DNA from: Serratia proteamaculans | GTDB taxonomy: Bacteria; Pseudomonadota; Gammaproteobacteria; Enterobacterales; Enterobacteriaceae | NCBI RefSeq assembly: GCF_013337185.1 | Contig: NZ_SWDE01000009.1 | Coordinates: 1 to 64,000 of the forward strand | DNA: 64,000 bases | Reading direction: 5' to 3' | Shown here: piece after piece, positions 9,478-18,931 of the stretch | Position numbering within the stretch: the stretch's first letter is position 1 | Layout of the letters: each line of letters begins with the position of its first letter | Notes under the pieces: model-generated | Databases searched by the model: none | The model's input: only the letters and a program-made list of their open reading frames with translations | Told to the model about the DNA's origin: nothing | Position numbers and translations under genes: made by a program

Positions 9478-10029
9478 ATGAACCAGCCATCAAAAGCACC
9501 TCGCGCCCCACGCAGCAGCGCGGCGACGCCGAAAAACAAAAAGAAAAGCCGTGCGGAGCTCGATCAGGAAGCCCGTGAACACAAGCGTGCGAAAAAACGC
9601 CGTGGTCTCGCTTCCGGTTCTCGCACCCAGGTTGAGTCCGCTAATCAAAAAAATAAAGCGGCGGCTCAGGCCAAAGACCCGCGTATTGGCAGCAAAGTGC
9701 CGGTAGCGCTGGTGGTTGAAGATAAGCCAAAAGCCAAACCGCAACCCAAGCCGAAAGCGGAAGCCAAGCCTAAGCCACGTCTGACGCCGGAAGAAGAACT
9801 GGCCAAGCTGGAAAATGATGAGCGTCTGGACGCATTGCTGGATCGCATTGATGACGGCGAGACTCTGAGCGCCGAAGATCAGACTTATGTTGATCAGACT
9901 CTGGATCGTATCGATGCCCTGATGGAGCAATTGGGCATTGAATTGGGTGATGACGACGAAGAAGAAGAAGAGAAGCGGGAAGATATCCTGAAACTGCTGA
10001 AAGGCGGTAACCCAAAAGACGTAATTTAA
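9478..10029 (+). CDS. yihI: Der GTPase-activating protein YihI
   Basis: YihI stimulates the GTPase Der and so modulates 50S ribosome assembly; overproduction impairs growth in E. coli. The 183-residue product is highly charged: a basic N-terminal half ([16 protein letters not shown]) probably disordered, a Lys/Pro repeat segment (residues about 83-100) made of KPKA-like units, then an acidic helical C-terminal domain with a run of Asp/Glu. ATG 9478 follows the csrC terminator by about 80 bases. The overlapping small ORF and hemN follow closely, suggesting one transcript. Confidence 0.9.
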   Translation: MNQPSKAPRAPRSSAATPKNKKKSRAELDQEAREHKRAKKRRGLASGSRTQVESANQKNKAAAQAKDPRIGSKVPVALVVEDKPKAKPQPKPKAEAKPKPRLTPEEELAKLENDERLDALLDRIDDGETLSAEDQTYVDQTLDRIDALMEQLGIELGDDDEEEEEKREDILKLLKGGNPKDVI

Positions 10030-10035
10030 CGCGTC

Positions 10036-10209
10036 ATGTGGCTGATCCTGACAATAGCCCTACTCTTGATGTGTTATCTGCTGTGGTTATTCGGTAAACT
10101 ATGGCGGCTGTCTAAACGCAAAACGCGTTTTCGCAGCGCTTCCGCGGCCAGACAGCATAGACAACTGCCCATTTCCCGGCCCGGTAGGAAAAAATATCGG
10201 AAGGAGTGA
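10036..10209 (+). CDS. Small membrane protein of unknown function (yihI-hemN gap)
   Basis: A 57-codon open frame starts MWLILTIALLLMCYLLWLFG, one clear transmembrane helix (about residues 2-20), followed by a strongly basic cytoplasmic-type tail of about 37 residues rich in Arg and Lys. It begins 6 bases after the yihI stop and its stop codon is 2 bases before the hemN ATG, so it fits tightly into a yihI-orf-hemN operon. No clear Shine-Dalgarno sequence precedes it; translational coupling to yihI is possible. Some gammaproteobacteria carry a DUF2489 membrane protein at this position, and this may be a shortened equivalent, but I cannot show homology. The topology follows the positive-inside rule. 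Confidence 0.5.
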   Translation: MWLILTIALLLMCYLLWLFGKLWRLSKRKTRFRSASAARQHRQLPISRPGRKKYRKE

Positions 10210-10211
10210 GC

Positions 10212-11585
10212 ATGTCAGAGCAGGCAATTGTCTGGGATCTGGCCCTGATCCAGAAATATAACTATTCAGGGCCGCGTTACACCTCATACCCCACAGCGCT
10301 GGAGTTCAACCAGGGCTATGACGAAGCGGCGTTTCAACGCGCCGCTGCGCGTTATCCAGAGCGTCCGCTGTCACTGTATGTGCATATCCCTTTCTGCCAC
10401 AAACTCTGCTATTTCTGTGGTTGCAACAAGCTGGTGACGCGTCAGACGCACAAGGCCGATGAATATCTGGCGGTGCTGGCACAGGAGATAACCCAGCGTG
10501 CTCCCCTGTTTGCCGGGCGTAAAGTCGGTCAATTGCATTGGGGTGGCGGTACACCGACCTACCTGAGCAAGTCGCAAATCAGCAAGCTGGTGGCAATGCT
10601 GCGCCAACATTTTGATTTTCTCCCCGATTTGGAAATGTCGATCGAAGTCGATCCGCGCGAGATTGAGCTGGATGTGCTCGATCATTTACGCAGCGAAGGT
10701 TTTAATCGCCTGAGCATGGGGGTACAGGATTTCAATAAAGAAGTGCAGAGGCTGGTGAACCGTGAGCAGGATGAAACCTTTATCTTCGCTCTGATCGCCC
10801 GCGCCAAGGCTTTGGGCTTTAACTCCACCAATATCGATTTGATCTACGGGCTGCCAAAGCAGACGCCGGAGAGCTTCGCTTACACCCTGCAGCGGGTGGC
10901 GGAACTCAATCCGGATCGCCTCAGCGTATTCAACTATGCCCATATGCCGAATCTGTTTGCGGCCCAACGCAAAATCAAAGATGCGGATTTGCCGAGTGCG
11001 CAGCAGAAACTGGATATCCTGCAGCAGACCATCGCCTCCCTGACCGAGTCCGGCTATCAGTTTATCGGCATGGATCACTTTGCCCGCCCGGATGATGAAC
11101 TGGCCGTGGCACAGCGCGAAGGAAAACTGCACCGTAACTTCCAGGGATACACCACTCAGGGGGACAGCGATTTGCTGGGGCTGGGCGTGTCCGCCATCAG
11201 CATGCTGGGGGACAGCTATGCCCAGAACCAGAAAGAGCTGAAGACCTATTACAGTAGCGTTGAGGCGCAGGGGAATGCCTTGTGGCGCGGCCTGGCGATG
11301 ACGGAAGATGACTGCCTGCGGCGTGAGGTGATCAAAACGCTGATCTGCAATTTCAAACTGGACTATCTGGCGATAGAACAACAGTTCTCTATCGACTTCG
11401 CCGACTATTTTGCCGAAGACCTGCAACTGCTGGCACCGTTTGAATGCGATGGGCTGGTGGAGCGTGACGAGCAGGGTATCCGCGTCACGCCACGGGGTCG
11501 GTTGCTGATCCGCAATATCTGCATGTGTTTTGATATCTACCTGCGGCAACAGGCGCGCACTCAGCAATTCTCTCGGGTTATTTGA
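10212..11585 (+). CDS. hemN: Oxygen-independent coproporphyrinogen III oxidase
   Basis: Radical-SAM enzyme that decarboxylates two propionates of coproporphyrinogen III to give protoporphyrinogen IX in anaerobic heme synthesis. The 457-residue product has the 4Fe-4S motif C62-x3-C66-x2-C69 followed by GC, exactly at the E. coli positions, and GGGTPTYL for SAM binding. AAGGAG at 10201-10206 is the ribosome-binding site for ATG 10212; a GTG two codons upstream is too close to it. A GGCCGC hairpin terminator follows. Confidence 0.97.
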   Translation: MSEQAIVWDLALIQKYNYSGPRYTSYPTALEFNQGYDEAAFQRAAARYPERPLSLYVHIPFCHKLCYFCGCNKLVTRQTHKADEYLAVLAQEITQRAPLFAGRKVGQLHWGGGTPTYLSKSQISKLVAMLRQHFDFLPDLEMSIEVDPREIELDVLDHLRSEGFNRLSMGVQDFNKEVQRLVNREQDETFIFALIARAKALGFNSTNIDLIYGLPKQTPESFAYTLQRVAELNPDRLSVFNYAHMPNLFAAQRKIKDADLPSAQQKLDILQQTIASLTESGYQFIGMDHFARPDDELAVAQREGKLHRNFQGYTTQGDSDLLGLGVSAISMLGDSYAQNQKELKTYYSSVEAQGNALWRGLAMTEDDCLRREVIKTLICNFKLDYLAIEQQFSIDFADYFAEDLQLLAPFECDGLVERDEQGIRVTPRGRLLIRNICMCFDIYLRQQARTQQFSRVI

Positions 11586-11598
11586 TTGATAAAGAAAC

Positions 11599-11620
11599 GG
11601 CCGCATTAGCGGCCATTTTT
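11599..11620 (+). terminator. Terminator after hemN
   Basis: The stem GGCCGC/GCGGCC with a four-base loop is followed by ATTTTTT. Confidence 0.8.
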
Positions 11621-11632
11621 TCAATTAGCAAT

Positions 11633-11755
11633 TCAACTGAAGAAATTAATCAGTGCTGCGCACAGCACCGCAGCAACGGCTGCCTGCGGCGTGTGGCTGG
11701 CGGCAGAGCCAAGCTCCGCGCCTTGGGAAATGAATGCGACCAATGAGTCCAGCAT
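11633..11755 (-). CDS. yshB: Small membrane protein YshB
   Basis: A 40-residue ORF on the minus strand starts MLDSLVAFIS and ends SHTPQAAVAAVLCAALINFFS. The C-terminal half is nearly identical to E. coli YshB (36 residues), which also lies between hemN and glnG. A strong GGAGG sits six bases before the ATG. The second half is a hydrophobic helix likely inserted in the inner membrane. YshB has been linked to intracellular survival in Salmonella; its molecular role is unknown. The gene is short and easily missed by gene callers. Confidence 0.85.
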   Translation of the reverse strand: MLDSLVAFISQGAELGSAASHTPQAAVAAVLCAALINFFS

Positions 11756-11868
11756 CGAGAGCCTCCAGAGTGTGCGCCCCGATCATACTGCCGCCAGAGC
11801 GGCTGTAAAGCCTGAAACAGTCGATTTTTTGTGCGCTTGATTGTGTTTTCTATAATCAACAACGCAAA

Positions 11869-13281
11869 CTATTCCATTCCCAACTCTTTCAACTTGCGAG
11901 TTAACGTATTGCGGCCCCAACCCAGCAAGCGAGCGGCTTCCTGCTTATGCCCCTGGGTATGGCGCAGCGCGGTCGTGAGCAAAGTGCGCTCCATTTCCGG
12001 TTGCGCTTCCGACAGCAGGTTTTGATGACCGGAACGCAGTGCCCGGTCGGCCCACTGCGCCAGTAGCGTAGCCCAACTGTCCGGCAAGCTGTGGCCGGCC
12101 GTTTCCGGCGCAGCGGTTTCAAACAGCTCACTCGGCAGATCCTGAATCAGTACTTCCTGCCCGGCAGCCATCACGGTTAACCAGCGGCAGGTGTTTTCCA
12201 ACTGACGAACGTTACCTGGCCACGGCAGGCGGGTCAGGGCGGTTTCTGTTTCCGGATGCAGATTCTTCGCCTCAACGCCCAGCTCTTTGGCCGCAACTTG
12301 CAGGAAGTAGCGTGCCAGACGCGGTATGTCCTCACGACGTTCACGCAACGGTGGCAGATGTACGCGAATGACGTTCAGGCGATGGAACAGATCTTCACGG
12401 AATTTGCCTTCCTGTACCCGCAGCTCCAGGTTCTGGTGGGTGGCGGCGATAATGCGCACGTCCACCTTCACCGGTGCATATCCACCGACCCGGTAGAATT
12501 GACCATCTGCCAGCACACGCAGTAAACGGGTTTGCACATCCAGCGGCATATCGCCGATTTCATCCAGGAACAGTGTCCCGCCATCAGCCTGCTCAAAGCG
12601 ACCCTGACGGATCTGATTGGCGCCGGTAAAAGCCCCTTTCTCGTGGCCGAACAGCTCGGATTCGATCAGGTCTTTAGGGATCGCCGCCATATTCAACGCG
12701 ATAAACGGAGATTTGGCTCGTGGGCTGTGGCGATGCAGGGCATGGGCCACCAGCTCTTTACCGGTGCCGGATTCACCGTTGATCAGCACGCTGATCGATG
12801 AACGCGACAGGCGGCCGATAATGCGGAACACGTCCTGCATCGCCGGGGCTTCGCCGATAATGTCCGCCACCGGATCGTTGGCCGGCTGGCTGCGTGCCGG
12901 TTGTTGCTGTTCCTGATAATGGCTGATGGCGCGCTCTACCAGCGCCACCGCCTCATCAATATCAAAGGGTTTTGGCAGGTAATCGAACGCCCCTTGCTGG
13001 TAGGCGCTGACCGCGGCGTCCAAATCCGAATGCGCCGTCATTATGATGACCGGAAGCATGGGGTGACGCTGCTTGATCTGCTTGAGCAACGCCAGACCAT
13101 CCATACCCGGCATGCGGATGTCAGACAGCAACACGTCAGGAGTTTGCGTGGCCAGGGCTTCCAGTACCGCATTGCCACTTTCGAAGCTCACGCAGCTCAC
13201 ACCCGCTCCAGTGAGCGCGCGTTCAAGCACCCAGCGGATGGAGCTATCGTCATCGACGATCCAGACTATCCCTCGTTGCAT
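11869..13281 (-). CDS. glnG: Nitrogen regulator NtrC (NR-I)
   Basis: Sigma-54-dependent activator phosphorylated by GlnL when nitrogen is limiting. The 470-residue protein has a receiver domain (1 to about 120, acidic pocket D11-D12, phosphoacceptor D54, K104 region), an AAA+ domain (about 140-380) with Walker A GESGTGKE, the sigma-54-contacting GAFTGA loop and Walker B LFLDEIGD, and a C-terminal Fis-type HTH ([21 protein letters not shown]). The start MQRGIVW at 13281 places D54 correctly; the upstream extension overlaps glnL. Eight bases separate it from glnL, consistent with one glnALG operon. Confidence 0.97.
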   Translation of the reverse strand: MQRGIVWIVDDDSSIRWVLERALTGAGVSCVSFESGNAVLEALATQTPDVLLSDIRMPGMDGLALLKQIKQRHPMLPVIIMTAHSDLDAAVSAYQQGAFDYLPKPFDIDEAVALVERAISHYQEQQQPARSQPANDPVADIIGEAPAMQDVFRIIGRLSRSSISVLINGESGTGKELVAHALHRHSPRAKSPFIALNMAAIPKDLIESELFGHEKGAFTGANQIRQGRFEQADGGTLFLDEIGDMPLDVQTRLLRVLADGQFYRVGGYAPVKVDVRIIAATHQNLELRVQEGKFREDLFHRLNVIRVHLPPLRERREDIPRLARYFLQVAAKELGVEAKNLHPETETALTRLPWPGNVRQLENTCRWLTVMAAGQEVLIQDLPSELFETAAPETAGHSLPDSWATLLAQWADRALRSGHQNLLSEAQPEMERTLLTTALRHTQGHKQEAARLLGWGRNTLTRKLKELGME

Positions 13282-13289
13282 AGAAAACC

Positions 13290-14339
13290 TCACTGGCGAA
13301 TAGGCAGGTAAACCGAGAATTCGGTATGTCCTGGCCAACTGTTAAATTCAATTTTTCCGCAATGCTGATCGATAAGATTACGGGCGATGGATAAACCCAG
13401 GCCGGTTCCGCCTTCGCGGCCGCTGACCATTGGGTAAAACAGCGTGTCCTGCAACTGCGCCGGTACGCCGGGGCCGTCATCCTCAATATCGATACGTGCC
13501 GCTAACCGGTAGCGGGTGCCGTGCAGGGTGATCTGGAATGCGGTGCGGGTGCGCAGCGTGATGGTACCGCCGGCTTCACCCAGCGCCTGCAGCGCATTGC
13601 GAGTGATGTTCAGCAACACCTGTTCGATTTGATCCGGGTCGTGCGCCAACTCCGGTAGGCTCGGGTCGTAGTCGCGCACCAGCGTCACGTTATCCGGCTT
13701 CTCCAGCGACACCAGTTGGCAGACTCGCTCCGCCACCTGATGAATACTCTGAGTAATGTGCTGGCCCGGCCGTTGCGGGCCCAGCAGGCGATCGACCAGA
13801 TTGCGCAGGCGGTCGGCCTGTTCAATGATCACCTTGGTGTATTCGGTCAGCGACGGATCGGGCAGTGCCTTGGCCAGCAACTGTGCCGCACCGCGCAGCC
13901 CGCCAAGCGGATTTTTAATCTCATGGGCCAGGCCACGAACCAGGTCGCGGGCGGCAACCTGCTGAGCGTGCTGCAGCTGTTCCTGGCTCAGGCGGCGTTG
14001 GTTATCCATCGGCGCCAGTTCGATCAGGATATAGCCTTCAGACAGCGTCTGGGCGGTCAGGGAGAGGATATGTGCACGCCCGTCAACCACCAGGGTTACT
14101 TCGCTATCGGTAAAGCCCTGGCCGGCGCGCAGGCTCTCACGCATCAGATCGACATTCAGCGAAAAATAGCCGAGCAGATCGGGTAACGGCGTACCGAAAA
14201 GTTTACGGGAACTTTGTGCCAACAGTTGTTGTGCCGCCGGATTGGCATAATGAACCGCCAGCGAGTCATCCAACAGCAGGATGCTGTTGATGAGAGAATT
14301 GAGGATCTGCCCAGCATCGGGCAGCTTGCCAGTTGCCAT
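13290..14339 (-). CDS. glnL: Nitrogen sensor kinase/phosphatase NtrB (NR-II)
   Basis: Cytoplasmic histidine kinase that phosphorylates GlnG, and dephosphorylates it when bound to PII. The 349-residue product, the same length as in E. coli, has an N-terminal PAS domain, the H box LAHEIKNPL with H139 as phosphorylated residue, N box, and the ATP-binding [10 protein letters not shown] near residue 315. It has its own promoter region containing a perfect NtrC site, so basal glnLG expression is probably autorepressed, as in E. coli. Confidence 0.97.
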   Translation of the reverse strand: MATGKLPDAGQILNSLINSILLLDDSLAVHYANPAAQQLLAQSSRKLFGTPLPDLLGYFSLNVDLMRESLRAGQGFTDSEVTLVVDGRAHILSLTAQTLSEGYILIELAPMDNQRRLSQEQLQHAQQVAARDLVRGLAHEIKNPLGGLRGAAQLLAKALPDPSLTEYTKVIIEQADRLRNLVDRLLGPQRPGQHITQSIHQVAERVCQLVSLEKPDNVTLVRDYDPSLPELAHDPDQIEQVLLNITRNALQALGEAGGTITLRTRTAFQITLHGTRYRLAARIDIEDDGPGVPAQLQDTLFYPMVSGREGGTGLGLSIARNLIDQHCGKIEFNSWPGHTEFSVYLPIRQ

Positions 14340-14351
14340 ATAGCAGACTCC

Positions 14352-14368
14352 TGCACCTTTTTAGTGCA
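14352..14368 (-). promoter_or_regulatory. NtrC operator at glnL
   Basis: TGCACCTTTTTAGTGCA matches the NtrC consensus TGCACY-N5-RGTGCA at every defined position. It lies 13 bases before the glnL start, where NtrC represses glnLp in E. coli. Confidence 0.85.
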
Positions 14369-14430
14369 TCTATCCTACTCCATCCGCCATGCGTGCGGTA
14401 CGGAATAGTTTTGCAGAAAATACGGTGGAG

Positions 14431-14453
14431 AAAAAAACCCATCCGAAGATGGG
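14431..14453 (-). terminator. Terminator between glnA and glnL
   Basis: On the minus strand CCCATC-TTCG-GATGGG, a stable tetraloop hairpin, is followed by seven T residues. It probably ends most glnA transcripts and limits read-through into glnLG. Confidence 0.85.
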
Positions 14454-14495
14454 CAGAAAGTTTCCACGGCAACAAAAAAAGACAACTAAATCTGA

Positions 14496-14515
14496 GCGCC
14501 GTCCGCAGACGGCGC
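14496..14515 (-). terminator. Second hairpin just after glnA
   Basis: GCGCCGTC/GACGGCGC form an eight-base perfect stem with a four-base loop, 9 bases after the glnA stop. No T run follows directly; it may protect the 3' end or act with the next terminator. Confidence 0.55.
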
Positions 14516-14523
14516 GGTAAAAC

Positions 14524-15933
14524 TTAAACGCTGTAGTACAGTTCGAACTCAACCGGGTGTGGCGTCATGCGAACGCGGTCCATTTCTTCTTTACGCAGAT
14601 CGATGTAAGCGTCGATCGCGTCGTCGGTGAATACGCCACCACGGGTCAGGAACTCGCGGTCTTCGCTCAGTGCAGCCAGCGCTTCATCCAGAGAGCCTGC
14701 AACTTTTGGAATTTCAGCTTCTTCTTCCGGTGGCAGGTCATACAGGTTTTTGTCCATGGCATCGCCAGGGTGGATTTTGTTAATCACACCGTCCAGGCCT
14801 GCCATCAGCAGAGCCGCGAAGCACAGGTATGGGTTCGCCGCTGGATCCGGGAAACGGGCTTCGATACGGCGCGCTTTCGGGCTGGCTACCACTGGGATAC
14901 GGATGGAAGCAGAACGGTTACGGGCTGAGTAAGCCAGCATTACCGGTGCTTCGTAGCCTGGGACCAGACGCTTGTAAGAGTTGGTGGTCGGGTTGGCCAG
15001 GGCGTTGATCGCTTTGGCGTGCTTGATGATGCCGCCGATGTAGAACAGGGCAGTTTCAGACAGGCCGCCGTATTTGTCGCCGGCGAACAGGTTAGTCCCG
15101 TTCTTGGACAGTGACATGTGGCAGTGCATACCGGAGCCGTTATCACCGAACATAGGTTTCGGCATGAAGGTTGCGGTTTTGCCAAATGCGTGAGCCACGT
15201 TGTGAACCACGTATTTGTAGATTTGGATTTCGTCGGCTTTCTTGGTCATGGTGTTGAAGCGGGTTGCCACTTCGTTCTGACCCGCGGTTGCCACTTCGTG
15301 GTGGTGCGCTTCAACCACCAGGCCCATTTCTTCCATGGTCAGACACATGGTAGAACGGATGTCCTGTGACGAGTCGACCGGAGGAACCGGGAAGTAACCG
15401 CCTTTGACTGCCGGACGGTGGCCTTTGTTGCCGCCATCGTATTTGGTGCCGGAGTTCCATGCGCCTTCGATATCGTCGATAGCTACGTGGGAACCACGGA
15501 TGCTGCTGCCGAAGCGAATATCATCGAACAGGAAGAATTCTGGCTCTGGCCCGAACAGCACGGTGTCCGCGATGCCGGAAGAACGCAGGAAATCTTCTGC
15601 ACGCTTGGAGATTGAACGCGGGTCACGGTCATAGCCCTGCATGGTGCCTGGCTCGAGGATGTCGCAACGAATGATCAGAGTGGATTCTTCGAAGAACGGA
15701 TCCAATACCGCTGTGCTGGCGTCTGGCATCAGCACCATGTCAGATTCGTTGATGCCCTTCCAACCACCGATCGAGGAGCCGTCAAACATTTTACCTTCTT
15801 CGAAGAAGTCGGCATTTACCTGATGAGAAGGGATGGTAACGTGCTGTTCCTTACCCTTGGTGTCAGTGAAACGCAGGTCTACGAATTTCACTTCATGCTC
15901 ATTCAGCATCGTCAAAACGTGTTCAGCGGACAT
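14524..15933 (-). CDS. glnA: Glutamine synthetase (type I)
   Basis: Dodecameric enzyme that joins ammonia and glutamate using ATP, the entry point of the nitrogen-scarcity pathway. The 469-residue product shows the signature FDGSSIGGW, the ATP-binding [12 protein letters not shown] motif and the adenylylation site NLYDLPPEE with Tyr398 (Met included), so control by GlnE is expected. The start MSAEHVL at 15933 is 70 bases from the predicted sigma-54 start site. The preceding in-frame MTNPGELS lies in the leader. It heads the glnALG operon and is divergent from typA. Confidence 0.98.
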   Translation of the reverse strand: MSAEHVLTMLNEHEVKFVDLRFTDTKGKEQHVTIPSHQVNADFFEEGKMFDGSSIGGWKGINESDMVLMPDASTAVLDPFFEESTLIIRCDILEPGTMQGYDRDPRSISKRAEDFLRSSGIADTVLFGPEPEFFLFDDIRFGSSIRGSHVAIDDIEGAWNSGTKYDGGNKGHRPAVKGGYFPVPPVDSSQDIRSTMCLTMEEMGLVVEAHHHEVATAGQNEVATRFNTMTKKADEIQIYKYVVHNVAHAFGKTATFMPKPMFGDNGSGMHCHMSLSKNGTNLFAGDKYGGLSETALFYIGGIIKHAKAINALANPTTNSYKRLVPGYEAPVMLAYSARNRSASIRIPVVASPKARRIEARFPDPAANPYLCFAALLMAGLDGVINKIHPGDAMDKNLYDLPPEEEAEIPKVAGSLDEALAALSEDREFLTRGGVFTDDAIDAYIDLRKEEMDRVRMTPHPVEFELYYSV

Positions 15934-16012
15934 ACTTAACTCTCCCGGATTTGTCATTGTCTTCGTCGTGGAACGAATCGGTGGAACTGGCTTTTTTTGT
16001 CTTGAAAAGACT

Positions 16013-16031
16013 AAAGCGAAAACTGTGCCAA
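16013..16031 (-). promoter_or_regulatory. glnAp2 sigma-54 promoter
   Basis: On the minus strand TTGGCAC (16031-16025), AGTT, then TTCGCTT (16020-16014) match the -24/-12 consensus and closely resemble E. coli glnAp2. Transcription should start near 16004. Confidence 0.9.
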
Positions 16032-16085
16032 CTTTGCGAAAGCGCTTTAATCGCCTTTCTGTGCGGCTTTTGCACAGAATCAGTA

Positions 16086-16102
16086 TGCACCATTAGTGAT
16101 GC
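16086..16102 (-). promoter_or_regulatory. NtrC site 3 of glnA (weaker)
   Basis: TGCACCATTAGTGATGC is an imperfect NtrC site centred about 90 bases upstream of the predicted start, like low-affinity site 3 of E. coli glnA. Confidence 0.55.
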
Positions 16103-16104
16103 AT

Positions 16105-16121
16105 TGCACTTAAATGGTGCA
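16105..16121 (-). promoter_or_regulatory. NtrC site 2 of glnA (strong)
   Basis: TGCACTTAAATGGTGCA is a full consensus NtrC site centred near -109 from glnAp2. Confidence 0.9.
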
Positions 16122-16136
16122 ATCAATGCGAGGTGG

Positions 16137-16153
16137 GGCACTGTAATGGTGCA
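16137..16153 (-). promoter_or_regulatory. NtrC site 1 of glnA (strong)
   Basis: GGCACTGTAATGGTGCA has one mismatch to the consensus and lies exactly 32 bp, three helical turns, from site 2, the E. coli enhancer spacing. Confidence 0.88.
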
Positions 16154-16181
16154 AAAGTGCACCAGATGCTGCTTTTTGCAC

Positions 16182-16197
16182 CGTGAAAGGGATCACA
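16182..16197. promoter_or_regulatory. CRP-like site upstream of glnA
   Basis: CGTGA-AAGGGA-TCACA differs from the CRP half-site pair TGTGA-N6-TCACA at one base. In E. coli cAMP-CRP acts at the distal promoter glnAp1 in this area. Confidence 0.6.
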
Positions 16198-16303
16198 TAC
16201 TGACCTGTACACAGTTGTTTATAAGAGACTGTTGTGATCTTGTTTAGTCCCTCGCTTAATACGTGTACAATAGCGCGCTATTTCTAATGCCTGAGGCAAA
16301 GCT

Positions 16304-18127
16304 GTGATCGAAAATTTGCGTAACATCGCCATTATTGCCCACGTTGACCATGGTAAGACCACCCTGGTTGATAAGCTGCTGCAACAATCCGGTACTTTCG
16401 GAGAGCGTGTAGAAGCCACCGAACGCGTAATGGACTCCAACGATTTGGAGAAAGAGCGTGGGATTACCATCCTCGCTAAAAACACCGCCATTAATTGGAA
16501 AGACTACCGCATCAACATCGTGGATACCCCAGGACACGCCGACTTCGGCGGTGAGGTTGAGCGTGTGATGTCAATGGTTGACTCGGTGCTGCTGGTTGTG
16601 GATGCAATGGATGGCCCAATGCCGCAAACCCGCTTTGTGACCAAAAAAGCTTTTGCTAATGGTCTGAAGCCGATCGTGGTAATCAACAAGGTTGACCGTC
16701 CAGGCGCACGTCCTGATTGGGTTGTTGATCAGGTCTTCGACCTGTTCGTTAACCTCGACGCGACCGACGAGCAGCTCGACTTCCCAATCATCTATGCTTC
16801 TGCACTGATGGGGATCGCGGGTACTGACCACAACGAGATGGCGGAAGACATGACCCCGCTGTATCAAGCGATCGTAGACCACGTGTCTGCACCGCAGGTT
16901 GAGCTCGAAGCACCGTTCCAGATGCAGATCTCTCAGCTGGACTACAACAACTACGTTGGCGTTATCGGCATCGGCCGTATCAAGCGTGGTAAGGTCAAGC
17001 CGAACCAGCAGATCACTATCATTGATAGCGAAGGCAAAACCCGTAACGGTAAAGTTGCCAAGGTTCTGACCCACATGGGTCTGGAGCGTATCGAAGCGCC
17101 TATCGCTGAAGCGGGTGACATCATCGCTATCACCGGTCTGGGCGAGCTGAACATCTCTGACACCATCTGTGATGTGAACGCGGTTGAAGCGCTGCCGGCA
17201 CTGTCTGTTGATGAACCGACGGTAACCATGTACTTCAACGTCAACACCTCTCCGTTCTGTGGTAAAGAAGGCAAGTACGTGACTTCACGTCAGATCCTTG
17301 ACCGTCTGAACAAAGAGCTGGTGCACAACGTGGCACTGCGTGTTGAAGAAACCGAAGATGCTGATGCATTCCGCGTATCTGGCCGTGGTGAACTTCACCT
17401 GTCGGTTCTGATCGAAAACATGCGTCGTGAAGGTTTCGAGCTGGCGGTTTCCCGTCCTAAAGTTATCAACCGTAAAATCGATGGCCGCATGCAAGAGCCA
17501 TTCGAAAACGTGACGCTGGATATCGAAGAGCAGCACCAGGGTTCAGTCATGCAAGCCATGGGTGAGCGCAAAGGTGACGTTAAGGACATGATCCCGGACG
17601 GCAAAGGTCGTATTCGCCTGGATTACCTGATCCCTGCACGTGGCCTGATCGGCTTCCGTACCGAATTCATGACCATGACTTCCGGTACCGGTCTGCTGTA
17701 CTCCACCTTCAGCCACTACGATGACGTGCGCCAGGGTGAAATCGGCCAGCGCCAGAACGGCGTGCTGATCTCTAACGGCCAGGGCAAGGCAGTAGCATTC
17801 GCCCTGTTCGGTCTGCAAGATCGCGGCAAGCTGTTCCTGGGTCACGGTGCAGAAGTGTATGAAGGCCAGATCATCGGTATTCACTCACGTTCTAACGACC
17901 TGACCGTGAACTGCCTGACCGGTAAGAAGCTGACCAACATGCGTGCTTCCGGTACTGACGAAGCGACTACCCTGGTTCCTGCTATCAAAATGTCCCTGGA
18001 GCAAGCTCTGGAGTTCATCGATGATGACGAACTGGTAGAAGTTACGCCAACGTCCGTACGTATTCGTAAACGTCACCTGACTGAAAACGATCGTAAGCGT
18101 GCAAGCCGCGGTCCTAAAGAAGCTTAA
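16304..18127 (+). CDS. typA: Ribosome-dependent GTPase TypA/BipA
   Basis: Translational GTPase of the EF-G family that aids 50S assembly at low temperature and stress adaptation. The 607 residues equal the E. coli length. G1 AHVDHGKTT (residues about 11-19), G3 DTPGHAD and G4 NKVD are intact, followed by EF-G-like domains II, III and V and the TypA-specific C-terminal domain. The start codon is GTG, as in E. coli. Codon use is strongly biased, suggesting high expression. In E. coli a long yih block, including sulfoquinovose genes, follows typA; here yihX follows directly. Confidence 0.98.
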   Translation: MIENLRNIAIIAHVDHGKTTLVDKLLQQSGTFGERVEATERVMDSNDLEKERGITILAKNTAINWKDYRINIVDTPGHADFGGEVERVMSMVDSVLLVVDAMDGPMPQTRFVTKKAFANGLKPIVVINKVDRPGARPDWVVDQVFDLFVNLDATDEQLDFPIIYASALMGIAGTDHNEMAEDMTPLYQAIVDHVSAPQVELEAPFQMQISQLDYNNYVGVIGIGRIKRGKVKPNQQITIIDSEGKTRNGKVAKVLTHMGLERIEAPIAEAGDIIAITGLGELNISDTICDVNAVEALPALSVDEPTVTMYFNVNTSPFCGKEGKYVTSRQILDRLNKELVHNVALRVEETEDADAFRVSGRGELHLSVLIENMRREGFELAVSRPKVINRKIDGRMQEPFENVTLDIEEQHQGSVMQAMGERKGDVKDMIPDGKGRIRLDYLIPARGLIGFRTEFMTMTSGTGLLYSTFSHYDDVRQGEIGQRQNGVLISNGQGKAVAFALFGLQDRGKLFLGHGAEVYEGQIIGIHSRSNDLTVNCLTGKKLTNMRASGTDEATTLVPAIKMSLEQALEFIDDDELVEVTPTSVRIRKRHLTENDRKRASRGPKEA

Positions 18128-18151
18128 TCGCTGATTTAGTCTGCAACACTT

Positions 18152-18179
18152 AGGGCGCGTCCAGCGCCCTGAGTTTTTT
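18152..18179 (+). terminator. Terminator after typA
   Basis: AGGGCGC/GCGCCCT hairpin (18152-18170) followed after three bases by TTTTTT. Confidence 0.75.
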
Positions 18180-18291
18180 CCTCTGTCTTTTCCCATTTCT
18201 GCCGCGTGCTATACGCTTTTCCACCTGCTCTCTATTCAGCCTCTGTTTTTCCCGCTACAGTAAAATCTCACCGGCCCATCAGGAGAGGACT

Positions 18292-18882
18292 ATGCTGTAT
18301 ATCTTTGATTTAGGTAATGTGATCGTCGATATCGATTTCAAACGTGTACTGGGTGTATGGAGCAATTTAAGCGGTACGCCACTGGCGGTGTTGTCCGAAC
18401 GTTTCACTATGGGCGAGTTGTTCCAACAGCACGAGCGCGGTGAAATCAGCGATGAAGATTTTGCCGAGCAACTCAGTGAAGAGATGGGCATCGCTCTGAG
18501 TTTCGAACAGTTCGCTACCGGCTGGCAGGCGGTGTTTGTCGCCCTGCGCCCGGAAGTGATCGACATCATGAAGCGTCTGCGTAGCGAAGGTCACCGTGTC
18601 GTGGTGCTGTCGAACACCAATCGCCTGCACTGCAACTATTGGCCACAGCACTACCCACAAGTGGCAGAGGCCGTCGATCATCTGTACCTGTCTCAGGACA
18701 TCGGTATGCGCAAACCGGACGCCAACATTTTTCAGCACGTATTAAGCGCAGAAAATACCTCTCCGGAGCAGGCCGTGTTTTTTGATGACGTGGCGGCTAA
18801 TGTGGCCGCGGCTGAGGCACTGGGTATTAAAGGGGTACACGTGACCGATCGTGACGTGGTGCCGGCTTATTTTGCCCAATGA
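18292..18882 (+). CDS. yihX: HAD-family sugar phosphatase YihX
   Basis: Haloacid-dehalogenase phosphatase; E. coli YihX hydrolyses alpha-D-glucose 1-phosphate. The 196 residues contain motif I FDLGNVIVD with nucleophile D6 (the usual second Asp replaced by Asn, as in this HAD subgroup), motif II VVLSNTN, and motif III GMRKPD...FFDD. An alpha-helical cap lies between motifs I and II. AGGAGAGG precedes ATG 18292. It probably heads a transcript continuing into yihY and dtd, with gaps of under 60 bases. Confidence 0.92.
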   Translation: MLYIFDLGNVIVDIDFKRVLGVWSNLSGTPLAVLSERFTMGELFQQHERGEISDEDFAEQLSEEMGIALSFEQFATGWQAVFVALRPEVIDIMKRLRSEGHRVVVLSNTNRLHCNYWPQHYPQVAEAVDHLYLSQDIGMRKPDANIFQHVLSAENTSPEQAVFFDDVAANVAAAEALGIKGVHVTDRDVVPAYFAQ

Positions 18883-18931
18883 CTGCGAAGGGTTAAGCTT
18901 AAGGCGTACAAACTGACATCAAGGAGTGGCT

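Larger units (their letters stand above)
15934..16303. other. glnA-typA divergent control region
   Basis: These 370 bp contain no gene. They hold the glnA sigma-54 promoter, three NtrC sites and a CRP-like site in the order known from E. coli glnA, plus a likely typA -10 (TACAAT, 16266-16271) about 33 bases before the typA GTG. Confidence 0.8.

Noticed and set aside
10686..11624. 312-codon frame antisense to hemN
   Set aside because: Complement of a full-length hemN with 4Fe-4S motif; it also runs through the terminator.
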